64,000 nt of DNA from Flavimobilis marinus (GCF_900113055.1 NZ_FONZ01000002.1:62001-126000), one strand, 5' to 3'. Positions 35,499-44,746 are shown, counted from the stretch's first letter. Made by a program: numbers and translations. Notes: generated from the sequence alone by a model not told the origin.

Positions 35499-36265
35499 GC
35501 GTGGCAGTCAGGGTGATCCCGTGCCTCGACGTGGACGCGGGACGCGTGGTGAAGGGCGTGAACTTCGCTGACCTGCGCGACGCCGGCGACCCCGTCGAGC
35601 TCGCCCGCCGCTACGACGCCGAGGGCGCGGACGAGATCACCTTCCTCGACGTGTCGGCGTCCTCGGGCAACCGGGAGACCACCTACGACGTGGTGCGCCG
35701 CACGGCGAGCGAGGTGTTCGTCCCGCTGACCGTGGGCGGCGGTGTGCGCAGCGTCGAGGACGTGGACCGGCTGCTGCGCGCCGGCGCCGACAAGGTGGGC
35801 GTGAACACCGCGGCGATCGCGCGCCCGGAGCTGATCAGCGAGATTGCGACGCGGTTCGGCTCGCAGGTGCTGACGATCTCCGTCGACGCCCGCCGCACGG
35901 CCGAGCCGGGCGTGACGCCGTCGGGCTACGAGGTCACGACGCACGGGGGACGCCGCGGCACGGGCATCGACGCCGTGGCGTGGGCCCACCGCGCTGCCGA
36001 GCTCGGCGCCGGCGAGGTGCTGCTGAACTCCATGGACGCCGACGGGACGACGGCCGGCTTCGACCTCGAGATGTTCGCCGAGGTCCGCGCCCAGGTGGAC
36101 GTGCCCCTCATCGCGAGCGGCGGCGCGGGTACGCCCGAGCACTTCAGCGCTGCGGGTCACGCCGGTGCGGACGCCGTCCTCGCCGCGAGCGTCTTCCACT
36201 TCGGCACCCTGACGATCGGGCAGGTCAAGGACCAGATGCGCCGCGACGGGCTGCAGGTGCGCTGA
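35495..36265 (+). CDS. hisF: imidazole glycerol phosphate synthase cyclase subunit HisF
   Basis: 256 residues. It uses ammonia from HisH to close the imidazole ring and releases AICAR. Catalytic Asp12 lies in [15 protein letters not shown] and Asp131 in SVDAR. Phosphate-binding segments VGGGVR and [12 protein letters not shown] are intact. The ATG lies in a 4-base overlap with the FKBP gene. The other his genes apart from hisI are not in the window. Confidence 0.96.
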   Translation: MSVAVRVIPCLDVDAGRVVKGVNFADLRDAGDPVELARRYDAEGADEITFLDVSASSGNRETTYDVVRRTASEVFVPLTVGGGVRSVEDVDRLLRAGADKVGVNTAAIARPELISEIATRFGSQVLTISVDARRTAEPGVTPSGYEVTTHGGRRGTGIDAVAWAHRAAELGAGEVLLNSMDADGTTAGFDLEMFAEVRAQVDVPLIASGGAGTPEHFSAAGHAGADAVLAASVFHFGTLTIGQVKDQMRRDGLQVR

Positions 36266-36282
36266 ACCGGCGCTGACCCGGC

Positions 36283-36900
36283 TCAGCCCGGCAGCGGGAG
36301 GACCCGGTCGAGCGCGGCGACGTCCTCGGGCAGCCCTTCCGCGGTGAGCTCGGCCTTCGCCCCGCGCCCGAACGCGTGCAGGGCGAGCTCGGGGGCGGCC
36401 CCGCGCAGCACGACCGTGCGTGCACCGTGGCCCAGCGCGGCGCGCCGCCCGTCGGGCAGCACGTGCACCACGCGCACGGGGGAGCGCATCAGCAGCAGCG
36501 GGACCATCTGGCGCGTGCGGCGCCACACCGCGTTGACGTAGGCGGGGGAGAGCTCGCGGGGCGCTTCCCCGAGTGCCCGGCGCACGTCCTCGTGGTGCAC
36601 GAAGAACTCCAGGAGGTTCATCGCGTCGCCTGCGACGTGCCGCGGGCTGAACCGGCGCGGGGGACGGGCGAACATGGCGACCGACTCCTCGAACAGCTCC
36701 GCCTGCGCGGCCGTCCGGCGTTCGCTCCACGCACGCAGCGGCGCCAGCGCCTCGCCGGCGATCACCCTCGGGGCGTGCTCGCGGAGCGCGAGGTGCGCCG
36801 CCAGGTGGCGCGTCTGCCATCCCTCGCAGAGAGTGGGTGCCTCAGGGCCGACCTCGAGGAGCGTCTGCGCGAGGGCCTGTCGTTCCGCTTCGTGCCACAT
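36283..36900 (-). CDS. TIGR03085 family metal-binding protein (maleylpyruvate isomerase-like)
   Basis: 205 residues. DinB/maleylpyruvate-isomerase-like four-helix bundle. The pattern MWHEAERQALAQTLLEVGPEAPTLCEGW is split here as WHEAERQALAQTL and APTLCEGWQTRHLAAHLALRE, with the metal-binding histidines of the family, and LEFFVHHEDVRRAL. Related enzymes use mycothiol as cofactor, which agrees with mshC in this genome. CAGGAT 7 bases before the ATG may be a leaderless -10. It lies inverted between hisF and hisI. Confidence 0.85.
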   Translation of the reverse strand: MWHEAERQALAQTLLEVGPEAPTLCEGWQTRHLAAHLALREHAPRVIAGEALAPLRAWSERRTAAQAELFEESVAMFARPPRRFSPRHVAGDAMNLLEFFVHHEDVRRALGEAPRELSPAYVNAVWRRTRQMVPLLLMRSPVRVVHVLPDGRRAALGHGARTVVLRGAAPELALHAFGRGAKAELTAEGLPEDVAALDRVLPLPG

Positions 36901-36975
36901 GCGCCCAATCCTGGCACGTCAGCCCTGCGTGAGATGATTGCCGCCATTCCCCCCGTCTCGTCAGAGAGCAGCGCT

Positions 36976-38781
36976 GTGCCGTCCAGACCCCATGCCCTCA
37001 CCGGTTCCCCCACCCGCCGCTCGCTCGCTCTGGTGGGTCAGGGGCTGCGCGCCGAGTGGCGCATCTACATCCTCGCGATCGGGGCCTCGGGCGCCTTCGG
37101 CGCCCTGACCGTGCTCGTCAGCTCCGTGCTGGGGAACGTCACGGACGGCGTCGTGGTGCCCGCGCTCGAGGGTGGGGACGTGACGAGCAAGGACATCTGG
37201 ATGGGCGGCGCCACGCTGGCCGCGGTCGCGCTCAGCCTGGCGATCTCGGTCGCCGGACGCCGGGTCTTCGCGGGCATCGGCGTCTCGCGGCTGCAGGAGC
37301 GCCACCGCGTGGGCGTCACGAAGCAGTACCTGCGGCTGCCGATGTCCTGGCACCGCGCGCACCCCACGGGGCAGCTGCTCTCGAACGCCAACTCGGACGT
37401 CGAGGCCGCGACGGGCGTGTTTAACCCGCTCCCGTTCGCGCTCGGCGTCGTCGTGATGATGGGCGTGGCGGCGGTCGCGCTGGTCGGGATCGACGTGTGG
37501 CTCGCCCTCGCCGCGTTCACGGTGCTGCCCATCGCCGTGGGCGTGAACGTCGTCTTCCAGCGGTACATGTCGCCCGCGATCACGACCGCCCAGCAGCTGC
37601 GGGCCGAGGTCTCCGACGTCGCGCACGAGAGCTTCGAGGCGGCCCTGCTGGTCAAGTCGCTCGGGACCGAGGACCGCGAGGAGGCCCGTTTCGCCAAGAC
37701 CGCGCGCGACCTGCGGGACGCGAACGTGCGCGTGGGCGTGGTCCGCGCGTACTTCGACCCGGTGATCGAGCTCCTGCCGTCGTTCGGCACGCTGATCGTG
37801 CTCGCCGTCGGGACCTTCCGCGCGGCCTCGGGCGACGTGGGGACGGGCGACGTCGTCCAGGCCGCGTACCTGCTCACCATGATGGCCGTCCCCGTGCGCG
37901 CGTTCGGCTGGGTGCTGGGCGAACTGCCCCGCGCGCTCGTCGGGCACGACCGCATCAGCCGGGTCCTCGACGCCACCGGTGCGCTCGTCCCTGGCACGCG
38001 GGACCTGCCCGGCGTCGGACCGCTCGAGGTCGCGGTCACCGACGTCGAGGTCACCCTCCCCGGCGGCGCCCGCCTGCTGCGTGACGTGAGCTTCACCGTG
38101 CCCGCCGGGACCACCGTCGCCGTCGTCGGCCCCACGGGCGCCGGCAAGACGACGCTGGTGTCCCTGCTCGCCCGCCTCGCCGACCCGAGCGCGGGCGTGG
38201 TCCGCCTCGACGGCACGGACGTCCGCGACCTCAGCCCGGAGGTCCTGACCGGAGGCGTCGCCCTGGTCAGCCAGTCAACGTTCATCTTCGAGGATTCCGT
38301 CCGCGCGAACGTCACGCTCGCCGACGACGGACAGGGCCCGGACGACGACGCCGTCTGGGCGGCGCTCGAGGCCGCCCGTGTCGCGGACGTCGTCCGTGGG
38401 CTGCCCGGCCAGCTCGACTCCCCGCTGGGCGAGCGCGGCGCGAACCTCTCCGGTGGTCAGCGACAGCGGCTCGCGATCGCCCGCGCGCTCGTGCGGCGCC
38501 CGCGCCTGCTCGTGCTCGACGACGCCACGTCCGCCGTGGACCCCGGCGTCGAGCAGGACATCCTCGCCGGCCTGCGCGGCGGCGGCGAGGACGGCACGAC
38601 CGTCGTGATGGTCGCGTACCGCATGTCGAGCGTCGCGATGGCGGACACCGTCGTACACCTCGAGGGCGGGCGCGTCGTCGCGGTCGGCACCCACGAGGAG
38701 CTGATGGCGCACGACCCCGGCTACGTCGACCTGGCGATGGCCTACGAGCGCGAGACCACGCGCCGCAAGGAGGAGCGATGA
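36976..38781 (+). CDS. ABC transporter, subunit with degenerate ATPase site
   Basis: 601 residues from GTG 36976; ATG 36934 is an alternative without a useful ribosome binding site. A six-helix exporter membrane domain (about 20-320) is fused to a nucleotide-binding domain. Walker A is GPTGAGKT (Lys391) and the signature LSGGQ (491-495) is perfect. After Walker B the catalytic Glu is Asp516 (LVLDDATSAVD), and the switch histidine is Tyr548 (VMVAYRMSS). This is the degenerate half of a heterodimeric exporter; the partner is the next gene, overlapping by 4 bases. Substrate unknown. Confidence 0.92.
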   Translation: MPSRPHALTGSPTRRSLALVGQGLRAEWRIYILAIGASGAFGALTVLVSSVLGNVTDGVVVPALEGGDVTSKDIWMGGATLAAVALSLAISVAGRRVFAGIGVSRLQERHRVGVTKQYLRLPMSWHRAHPTGQLLSNANSDVEAATGVFNPLPFALGVVVMMGVAAVALVGIDVWLALAAFTVLPIAVGVNVVFQRYMSPAITTAQQLRAEVSDVAHESFEAALLVKSLGTEDREEARFAKTARDLRDANVRVGVVRAYFDPVIELLPSFGTLIVLAVGTFRAASGDVGTGDVVQAAYLLTMMAVPVRAFGWVLGELPRALVGHDRISRVLDATGALVPGTRDLPGVGPLEVAVTDVEVTLPGGARLLRDVSFTVPAGTTVAVVGPTGAGKTTLVSLLARLADPSAGVVRLDGTDVRDLSPEVLTGGVALVSQSTFIFEDSVRANVTLADDGQGPDDDAVWAALEAARVADVVRGLPGQLDSPLGERGANLSGGQRQRLAIARALVRRPRLLVLDDATSAVDPGVEQDILAGLRGGGEDGTTVVMVAYRMSSVAMADTVVHLEGGRVVAVGTHEELMAHDPGYVDLAMAYERETTRRKEER

Positions 38782-40610
38782 GACGCCGCAAGCCTGCCCC
38801 CGAGCAGACCACCGACGCCCTCGGCTCGATCGCCGCGGCGAGCGGCCTGGGCGTGTGGGCGACCCTGCGTGAGGGCCTGCGCGTGTCGCCTGAGATCCTC
38901 CAGGGCGTGAAGGTGACGCTCGCTCTCGCGGTGGTCGCCGCCATCGGACGCATCGTCGTGCCCATCGCCGTCCAGCAGACCGTCGACACGGGAATCCTGG
39001 CGCCCGGGGGAGTGGACACCACCCGCGTCGTCGCGCTCGTCCTCGTCGCGGCCCTGGTCCTGATCGTCGCGGGCCTGTCCTCCGCGTTCGTCAACGTCCG
39101 GCTGTTCCGCAGCACCGAGACCGGCCTGGCGAGCCTGCGCGTCAAGGCGTTCCGGCACGTGCACGACCTCTCGGTGCTCTCGCAGAACACCGAGAGGCGA
39201 GGTTCGCTCGTCTCGCGCGTCACCAGCGACGTCGACACGATCTCGCTGTTCGTGCAGTGGGGCGGCATCATGCTGCTCGTCTCGACCCTGCAGATCGGCG
39301 CCGCGACGATCCTGATGGCGTTCTACTCGTGGCAGCTCACGCTCGTGGTCTGGCTGTGCTTCATCCCGCTGTTCCTCTTCCTGCGTCCCGCGCAGCGCAA
39401 GGTGAACGCGGCGTACACGGACCAGCGCGCGAAGGTCGGCGCGATGCTGGGGGCGATCTCCGAGGCCGTCGTCGGCGCGGAGACCATCCGGGCCTACGGC
39501 GCGGGCGCGCGCTCGGGCCGTCGGCTCGACCAGGCGATCGCCGCCACCCGCCGCGCGATGATCCGCGCGCAGGCCCTGGTCGCGACGGTGTTCTCGAGCG
39601 GCGTGCTGGTGGCCAACCTCGTGCTGTCCGCCGTCGTGGTCGCCGGGACGTTCCTCGGGCTGGACGGCGGGATCACCGTCGGCCGCCTCCTGGCGTTCCT
39701 GTTCCTGGTCCAGCTGTTCACCGGCCCCGTCCAGATGGCCACCGAGATCCTCAACGAGCTGCAGAACGCCGTCGCCGGCTGGCGTCGCGTCCTCGCCGTG
39801 CTCGAGACCCCGATGCTCGTGGGCGAGCCCGAGGACGGCGTCGACAGCCCCCGCGGGCCCGCGCGCGTCGAGCTGCGCGACGTCGCGTTCGCCTATCCCG
39901 GCGGACCACGCGTGCTGCGCGACGTCAACCTCGTCATCCCGCCACGCACCAAGGTGGCGGTCGTCGGAGCGACAGGCTCCGGCAAGACCACGCTGGCCAA
40001 GCTTGTCACGCGGCTCGTCGACCCCGCCGAGGGCGCGGTGCTGCTCGACGGCGTCGACCTGCGGGAGATCACCTCGGCGTCGCTCCGGCAGCGCGTCGTC
40101 ATGGTCCCGCAGGAGGGCTTCCTGTTCGACGGCACCCTCGCGCAGAACATCTCGTACGGGATCCGGGACGACGACCTAGACCCCGAGCCCGCAGCGGACC
40201 GCGTCGCCGCGGCCGTCGAGGCTCTCGGGCTCGAGCCCTGGGTGCGGGACCTGCCCAAGGGCCTGGACACCTCGGTCGGGCAGCGCGGCGAGAGCCTGTC
40301 CGCCGGTGAGCGCCAGCTCGTCGCGATCGCCCGCGCGTACCTCGCCGGCGCGGACCTCCTCGTCCTGGACGAGGCGACCTCGGCGGTCGACCCCGCCAAC
40401 GAGGTCCGGATCGCCCGTGCCCTCGACTCCCTCACGCAGGGGCGTGCCTCGCTGACAATCGCCCACCGGCTGTCGACCGCGGAGGCCGCCGACCTCGTCG
40501 TCGTCGTCGACCACGGACTGATCGTGGAGGTCGGCCACCACGACGAGCTCGTGGCCCGCGACGGGCGCTACGCGCAGATGTACGCCTCGTGGGTCGCCCA
40601 GACCCGCTGA
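38778..40610 (+). CDS. ABC transporter, subunit with consensus ATPase site
   Basis: 610 residues. Partner of the preceding half-transporter. Six membrane helices (about 45-330) precede the nucleotide-binding domain. Walker A is GATGSGKT (Lys403), the catalytic Glu532 (LVLDEATSAVD) and switch His563 (TIAHRLST) are intact, but the signature is LSAGE (507-511) instead of LSGGQ. The altered signature is the one that would face the degenerate Walker B of the partner, so the two genes match as a pair. Multidrug, lipid or siderophore-peptide export are all possible. Confidence 0.92.
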   Translation: MRRRKPAPEQTTDALGSIAAASGLGVWATLREGLRVSPEILQGVKVTLALAVVAAIGRIVVPIAVQQTVDTGILAPGGVDTTRVVALVLVAALVLIVAGLSSAFVNVRLFRSTETGLASLRVKAFRHVHDLSVLSQNTERRGSLVSRVTSDVDTISLFVQWGGIMLLVSTLQIGAATILMAFYSWQLTLVVWLCFIPLFLFLRPAQRKVNAAYTDQRAKVGAMLGAISEAVVGAETIRAYGAGARSGRRLDQAIAATRRAMIRAQALVATVFSSGVLVANLVLSAVVVAGTFLGLDGGITVGRLLAFLFLVQLFTGPVQMATEILNELQNAVAGWRRVLAVLETPMLVGEPEDGVDSPRGPARVELRDVAFAYPGGPRVLRDVNLVIPPRTKVAVVGATGSGKTTLAKLVTRLVDPAEGAVLLDGVDLREITSASLRQRVVMVPQEGFLFDGTLAQNISYGIRDDDLDPEPAADRVAAAVEALGLEPWVRDLPKGLDTSVGQRGESLSAGERQLVAIARAYLAGADLLVLDEATSAVDPANEVRIARALDSLTQGRASLTIAHRLSTAEAADLVVVVDHGLIVEVGHHDELVARDGRYAQMYASWVAQTR

Positions 40611-40654
40611 CCGCGCAGGATCGCCGTCCGGCGGCCCGATGAGAGGATCCGAGC

Positions 40655-41023
40655 ATGTCCGAGCAGACCCCGCCCGCCCTGGACCCGGCGATCGCCGCGC
40701 GCCTCAAGCGTGACCCCGCCGGCCTCGTCGCGGCCATCGTCCAGCAGCACGACACCCGCGAGGTGCTGATGCTGGGCTGGATGGACGACGAGGCGCTGCG
40801 TCGCACGCTGACGGAGGGGCGCGTCACGTTCTGGAGCCGCTCGCGCGAGGAGTACTGGCGCAAGGGCGACACCTCGGGACACACGCAGCACGTGCGGGCC
40901 GTGTCCCTCGACTGCGACGGTGACGCCCTGCTGGTCGAGGTCGACCAGGTCGGCGCCGCGTGCCACACCGGCACCCGCACGTGCTTCGAGGCCGGCGGGG
41001 CGCTCCCCGTGACGGGAGCCTGA
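40655..41023 (+). CDS. hisI: phosphoribosyl-AMP cyclohydrolase HisI
   Basis: 122 residues. Third step of histidine synthesis, opening the purine ring of [33 protein letters not shown] and the zinc cysteines in DCDGD and CHTGTRTCF are all present. No fused HisE domain. In related genomes hisI usually directly follows hisF; here the TIGR03085 gene and the ABC exporter lie between them. Confidence 0.95.
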   Translation: MSEQTPPALDPAIAARLKRDPAGLVAAIVQQHDTREVLMLGWMDDEALRRTLTEGRVTFWSRSREEYWRKGDTSGHTQHVRAVSLDCDGDALLVEVDQVGAACHTGTRTCFEAGGALPVTGA

Positions 41024-41114
41024 GCCCGCACGCCTCGTCCGACCGCGCGTCGGGCACAATGACTCGCACGACGGCCCGCCGCCCGCGGACCGACCACAAC
41101 CTCGAGGAGAGCTC

Positions 41115-42701
41115 GTGAGCGACGCGTCCCGCACCCCCGGTCCCGGCCCGGACCTTGCGTGGGGCACGACGTGGCCGAGCCGCGCGGAGTTCACCGAGCT
41201 CGCCCCGGACCGCCGCGTCATCCCCGTCGTGCGGCGGCTGCTCGTCGACGACGTGACGCCCGTCGGGCTCTACCGCACCCTGGCCCAGGAACGCCCGGGC
41301 ACCTTCGTGCTCGAGTCCGCGCAGTCCGACGGGACCTGGTCCCGGTACTCGTTCATCGGGGTTCGCTCCCGAGCGACCCTCACCGTCGCCGACGGCGTCG
41401 CCACCTGGCTCGGTGACGTCCCGGCCGGCGTGCCCACCAGCGGCGACCCGCTGGCGGTGCTCGAGGAGACCCTCGAGGTGCTCCGCACCCCGGCGGTGCC
41501 CGGCCTGCCGCCGTTCACCGGTGGGCTCGTCGGCGCGCTCGGCTGGGACGTGGTGCGCCGCTGGGAGCCGACGCTCCCGGCGACGGCCCCGGACGAGCTC
41601 GGCGTGCCGGAGCTCACGCTCTGCCTGGCGAGCGACGTCGCCGTGATCGACCACGCGACGTCGAGCGTGTGGCTCGTGGCCAACGCGATCAACTATGACG
41701 GCAGCCCGGACCGTGCCGAGGAGGCGCACGCCGACGCCGTGGCGCGGCTGGACGCCATGCAGCACCAGCTCGTGGCGGGGCGCGGCGCAGGCGCGAGCGA
41801 CGTCACCGTCATGCTGGGCGACGTCGCCGAGCCCGAGCTCGAGTTCCGCACGACGCGCGCGGGCTACGAGGCCGCGGTCGAGGCCGGCAAGGAGGCGATC
41901 CGCGACGGCGAGGTCTTCCAGGTGGTCCTGTCCCAGCGCCTGGATTTGGACTGCCCTGCCTCGCCGCTGGACGTGTACCGGGCCCTGCGGACCATCAACC
42001 CCAGCCCGTACATGTACTGCTTCCAGCTCGTCGACGCCGCCGGCCGCGAGTTCGCCGTCGTCGGGTCCAGCCCCGAGACGCTGGTGAAGGTCGACGACGG
42101 CCGCGTGCTGACGTTCCCCATCGCCGGCTCGCGGCCGCGCGGCGCCGACCCCGCTGCCGACGCTGCGCTCGCCGAGGAGCTGCTCGCGGACCCGAAGGAG
42201 CGCGCCGAGCACATCATGCTCGTCGACCTCTCCCGCAACGACCTGGTCAAGGTCTGCGCACCCGGGTCCGTCGAGGTCACGGACTTCATGGCGGTGTCGC
42301 GCTTCAGCCACATCATGCACCTGTGCTCGACGGTCACGGGACGCCTGCGGGAGGGCTCGACCGCGGTCGGCACGCTGCGCGCGACCTTCCCGGCCGGGAC
42401 GCTCTCCGGCGCGCCGAAGCCGCGGGCGATCGCGCTGATCGACGAGCTCGAGCCCGCGTCGCGCGGGATCTACGGCGGCTGCGTCGGGTACTTCGACCTG
42501 TCGGGGAACATGGACATGGCGATCGCGATCCGCACCGCACTGATCCGCGACGGCCGCGCCTCGGTCCAGGCGGGTGCGGGGATCGTCGCGGACTCCGTGC
42601 CTGCCACCGAGTACGTCGAGTCGCGCGACAAGGCGGCCGCGGCTGTCCGGGCCGTCCAGCTCGCGGCGCGGCTCGCACCGTCCCCCCGGGTCGAGCCGTG
42701 A
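41115..42701 (+). CDS. trpE: anthranilate synthase component I
   Basis: 528 residues from GTG with GAGGAGAG upstream. It converts chorismate to anthranilate using ammonia supplied by TrpG. The N-terminal regulatory region has FVLESAQSDGTWSRYSFIG, where the LES segment is part of the Trp feedback site. The catalytic region has SQRLDLDCPASPLDVYRAL, GSSPETLVKV, IAGSRPRG and FSHIMHLCSTVTG. No trpG or trpD follows, so these must be encoded elsewhere. I see no Trp-rich leader peptide in the 90 bases upstream. The stop overlaps the next gene. Confidence 0.95.
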   Translation: MSDASRTPGPGPDLAWGTTWPSRAEFTELAPDRRVIPVVRRLLVDDVTPVGLYRTLAQERPGTFVLESAQSDGTWSRYSFIGVRSRATLTVADGVATWLGDVPAGVPTSGDPLAVLEETLEVLRTPAVPGLPPFTGGLVGALGWDVVRRWEPTLPATAPDELGVPELTLCLASDVAVIDHATSSVWLVANAINYDGSPDRAEEAHADAVARLDAMQHQLVAGRGAGASDVTVMLGDVAEPELEFRTTRAGYEAAVEAGKEAIRDGEVFQVVLSQRLDLDCPASPLDVYRALRTINPSPYMYCFQLVDAAGREFAVVGSSPETLVKVDDGRVLTFPIAGSRPRGADPAADAALAEELLADPKERAEHIMLVDLSRNDLVKVCAPGSVEVTDFMAVSRFSHIMHLCSTVTGRLREGSTAVGTLRATFPAGTLSGAPKPRAIALIDELEPASRGIYGGCVGYFDLSGNMDMAIAIRTALIRDGRASVQAGAGIVADSVPATEYVESRDKAAAAVRAVQLAARLAPSPRVEP

Positions 42702-43279
42702 AGGAGCGGATGACCCGGCGACGCACCGTCGTCACGGCGCTCGTCCTGGGCGGCCTCGTGCTCGCGGTCGCTGCCGGCACCTGGGTGGAGGCCACGGCGC
42801 AGGCGGGGCTGGGCGGGCCGCAGGAGCTCGCGGTGTCCGGCAACGACGCCGCACCTGGCGTCGCCGCGGCCGCGCTCGCGCTGCTCGCCGCGGCCGTGGC
42901 TGCAGGGCTCGTCGGGCGTGTCGGGCGCTGGGTGGTCGTCGCGGTGCTCGCGATCGCTTCGGGGGTCGTCGCGGCTGCGTCCGTCGGCGTGCTGCTCGAC
43001 CCGGCGGCGCCGGCGGGCAGCGCGGCTGCGGCGGCCACCGGTGTTGCCACCCTCGGGGGCACGCCGCAGACGAGCGAGCTCGTCGTCGTGGCGCTCGTGC
43101 TCGGCGCAGCCGGGATCGCGCTCGCCGGCCTCGTGGCGCTCGCCGGTGGCGGTTGGGCGGGCGACCGCCGGCACGAACGGTCCGCAGCGGTGCCAGCTGC
43201 CGGGGCCGACGCGGCCGGGGCGGACGACGACCCGGCCGCGCTGTGGGACAGCCTGACGCGCGGCGACGACGCCACGTGA
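42698..43279 (+). CDS. Trp-biosynthesis-associated membrane protein (TIGR02234 family)
   Basis: 193 residues from the GTG that overlaps the trpE stop; ATG 42710 behind AAGGAG is an alternative. Four hydrophobic segments are visible (about 10-30, 52-72, 77-97 and 122-145), with TWVEA after the first. The C-terminus is acidic and cytosolic. The family is found only in actinobacteria and nearly always between trpE and trpC, hence its name; its function is not known. The conserved position suggests a link to tryptophan or chorismate handling. Confidence 0.82.
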   Translation: MKERMTRRRTVVTALVLGGLVLAVAAGTWVEATAQAGLGGPQELAVSGNDAAPGVAAAALALLAAAVAAGLVGRVGRWVVVAVLAIASGVVAAASVGVLLDPAAPAGSAAAAATGVATLGGTPQTSELVVVALVLGAAGIALAGLVALAGGGWAGDRRHERSAAVPAAGADAAGADDDPAALWDSLTRGDDAT

Positions 43280-43372
43280 CGAGCGTCCACGCGAGATAGT
43301 GTGGGCACCGGGCAGCCGCGCTGCCCGCGAAGCGATCCGGTCCCGGCGGGGCCGCAGAGGAAGGGCAACCCC

Positions 43373-43642
43373 ATGGCTGACACGACCGACCAGGGCTCGC
43401 AGGAGACGGCGTACCTGCCGCCTCACGCGCCGCCGACCAACCACGGCCACACCACCGCCGCCTGGACGACGACGCTCGTCGTGTTCCTCGGTGTGCTCGT
43501 GGTCGCGGGAGCCATGATGGCCTCCGAGGTGTGGATCGCCTGGATCGGCGCTGCGATCATCGCCGTCGGCGTCATCGCCGGCAAGGTGCTCCAGATGCTC
43601 GGCTTCGGCCAGCAGAAGGTTCCCGCGGAGGGTACGCGATGA
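43373..43642 (+). CDS. HGxxxAxW family small membrane protein
   Basis: 89 residues, with GAGGAAGGG before ATG. The N-terminal third has the NHGHTTAAW motif that defines the HGxxxAxW family, followed by two membrane segments (about 30-49 and 52-72) and a short cytosolic tail. Found in actinobacterial trp clusters; function unknown. The stop overlaps the start of the DUF4190 gene. Confidence 0.78.
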   Translation: MADTTDQGSQETAYLPPHAPPTNHGHTTAAWTTTLVVFLGVLVVAGAMMASEVWIAWIGAAIIAVGVIAGKVLQMLGFGQQKVPAEGTR

Positions 43643-44265
43643 GCGACGACAACGGGACCCCGGACCCCTATCGCACGCCCGACGGCACGACTCCCGACCC
43701 GTACCGCGGCGCGGGTAACGGTGGCGACCAGCCGCAGGGGCCGCAGACCGGCCAGGGTGGATCACTGCCTCGCTACGGCGAGATGGCACCCGGCGGCCAG
43801 CCGGCTCCGCCCCTGTACGGCGCGGACGGCCAGCAGAGCTACGGCGGTGGCCAGCAGCAGGGCTACTCCGGGCAGCAGGGCTATCAGGGCCAGCAGGGTT
43901 ATCAGGGCGCCCAGCCGTACTACAACCAGGGCTACCCGGGTGGCGGCAGCACCGCCGACAACCAGCTCGGCAACTGGTCGATCGGTCTCGCGATCGCAGG
44001 CGTGGTGTGCACGCTCGGGTTCCTCACGGGCATCCCCGCGATCATCCTCGGCATGAAGGGCCGGCGCGCCGCAGCCGAGGGCCGTGCCAACAACGGTGGG
44101 ACCGCGACGGCCGGGCTCGTCATCGGGTGGGCCGTGACCGTGCTGAGCATCCTGGGACTGATCTTCTTCTTCTGGGTGATCTCGCAGATTGACGGCGGCA
44201 GCAACTTCTTCTCACTCGAGTTCTGGGAGCAGCTCGAGCGAGAGCTGGAGAACAGCTCGCAGTGA
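43639..44265 (+). CDS. DUF4190 domain membrane protein with Gln/Gly/Tyr-rich N-terminus
   Basis: 208 residues. The first 110 residues are disordered and rich in Pro, Gly, Gln and Tyr, with tandem GYQGQQ-type repeats. A DUF4190 unit follows, with two membrane segments (about 115-135 and 155-180) and the intervening GMKGRRAAAEGRANNGG loop. A short amphipathic tail ends the protein. Role unknown. The prion-like low-complexity part suggests self-association or scaffolding. Overlaps both neighbours. Confidence 0.78.
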   Translation: MSDDNGTPDPYRTPDGTTPDPYRGAGNGGDQPQGPQTGQGGSLPRYGEMAPGGQPAPPLYGADGQQSYGGGQQQGYSGQQGYQGQQGYQGAQPYYNQGYPGGGSTADNQLGNWSIGLAIAGVVCTLGFLTGIPAIILGMKGRRAAAEGRANNGGTATAGLVIGWAVTVLSILGLIFFFWVISQIDGGSNFFSLEFWEQLERELENSSQ

Positions 44266-44678
44266 GCGAGCCCGCACCACAGCGCGACCTCCGAGCACCC
44301 CTGCTGACCGCAGGGGTGCTCGGTGGTCTCATGCTCGTGCTCGCGGTCCGCGACCCGCACGTGCCGGGCAGCTACGGCGTGTGCCCCGTGTATGCCGTTA
44401 CCGGTCTCCTGTGTGCCGGGTGCGGCGCGCTGCGCGCCACGCACGAGCTCGCGACGCTCGACGTCGCGGCCGCGTGGGCGCTCAACCCGCTGTGGGTGCT
44501 CGTCGTCCCGGTCCTGCTGGGGTTGTGGGTCGCCTGGCTGGGGGCGCGCGCGGGTTGGTGGCGGATCCCCCCGCTGGCACCGGCCCTCGTGGCGTCGGCC
44601 TGGGGTGCGCTCGGAGTCCTCGTCATCGGCTACTCGGTCCTGCGCAACGTCGTCGGCGACGGCTCGCTCGTCGTGTGA
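44262..44678 (+). CDS. DUF2752 family membrane protein
   Basis: 138 residues from the GTG overlapping the DUF4190 stop. The family motif CPVYAVTGLLCAGCGALRA, with three cysteines, sits in the first loop, and three membrane segments are visible. The cysteines resemble a metal-binding or redox site. The gene recurs near trp/lgt clusters in actinobacteria. Function unknown. Confidence 0.8.
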   Translation: MSEPAPQRDLRAPLLTAGVLGGLMLVLAVRDPHVPGSYGVCPVYAVTGLLCAGCGALRATHELATLDVAAAWALNPLWVLVVPVLLGLWVAWLGARAGWWRIPPLAPALVASAWGALGVLVIGYSVLRNVVGDGSLVV

Positions 44679-44740
44679 CCACCTTGCGGGGCCGGGCGAC
44701 CGCAGGGCGGACGTGACCCGGAGCACCTGCGGGCCGGGCC

Positions 44741-44746
44741 TACGAT
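44741..44746 (+). promoter_or_regulatory. candidate -10 element TACGAT before trpC
   Basis: Would start transcription near 44753. GTG 44754 is in frame and could be a leaderless start, but a purine-rich ribosome binding site before ATG 44781 favours a short leader. Confidence 0.4.

Noticed and set aside
41024-41114. Possible trp leader peptide upstream of trpE
   Set aside because: No small ORF with Trp codons and no terminator/antiterminator pair could be found in this gap.
43822-43935. Tandem CAGCAGGGCTA-type repeat
   Set aside because: It is the coding sequence of the Gln/Gly/Tyr-rich repeats in the DUF4190 protein, not an independent repeat or CRISPR.
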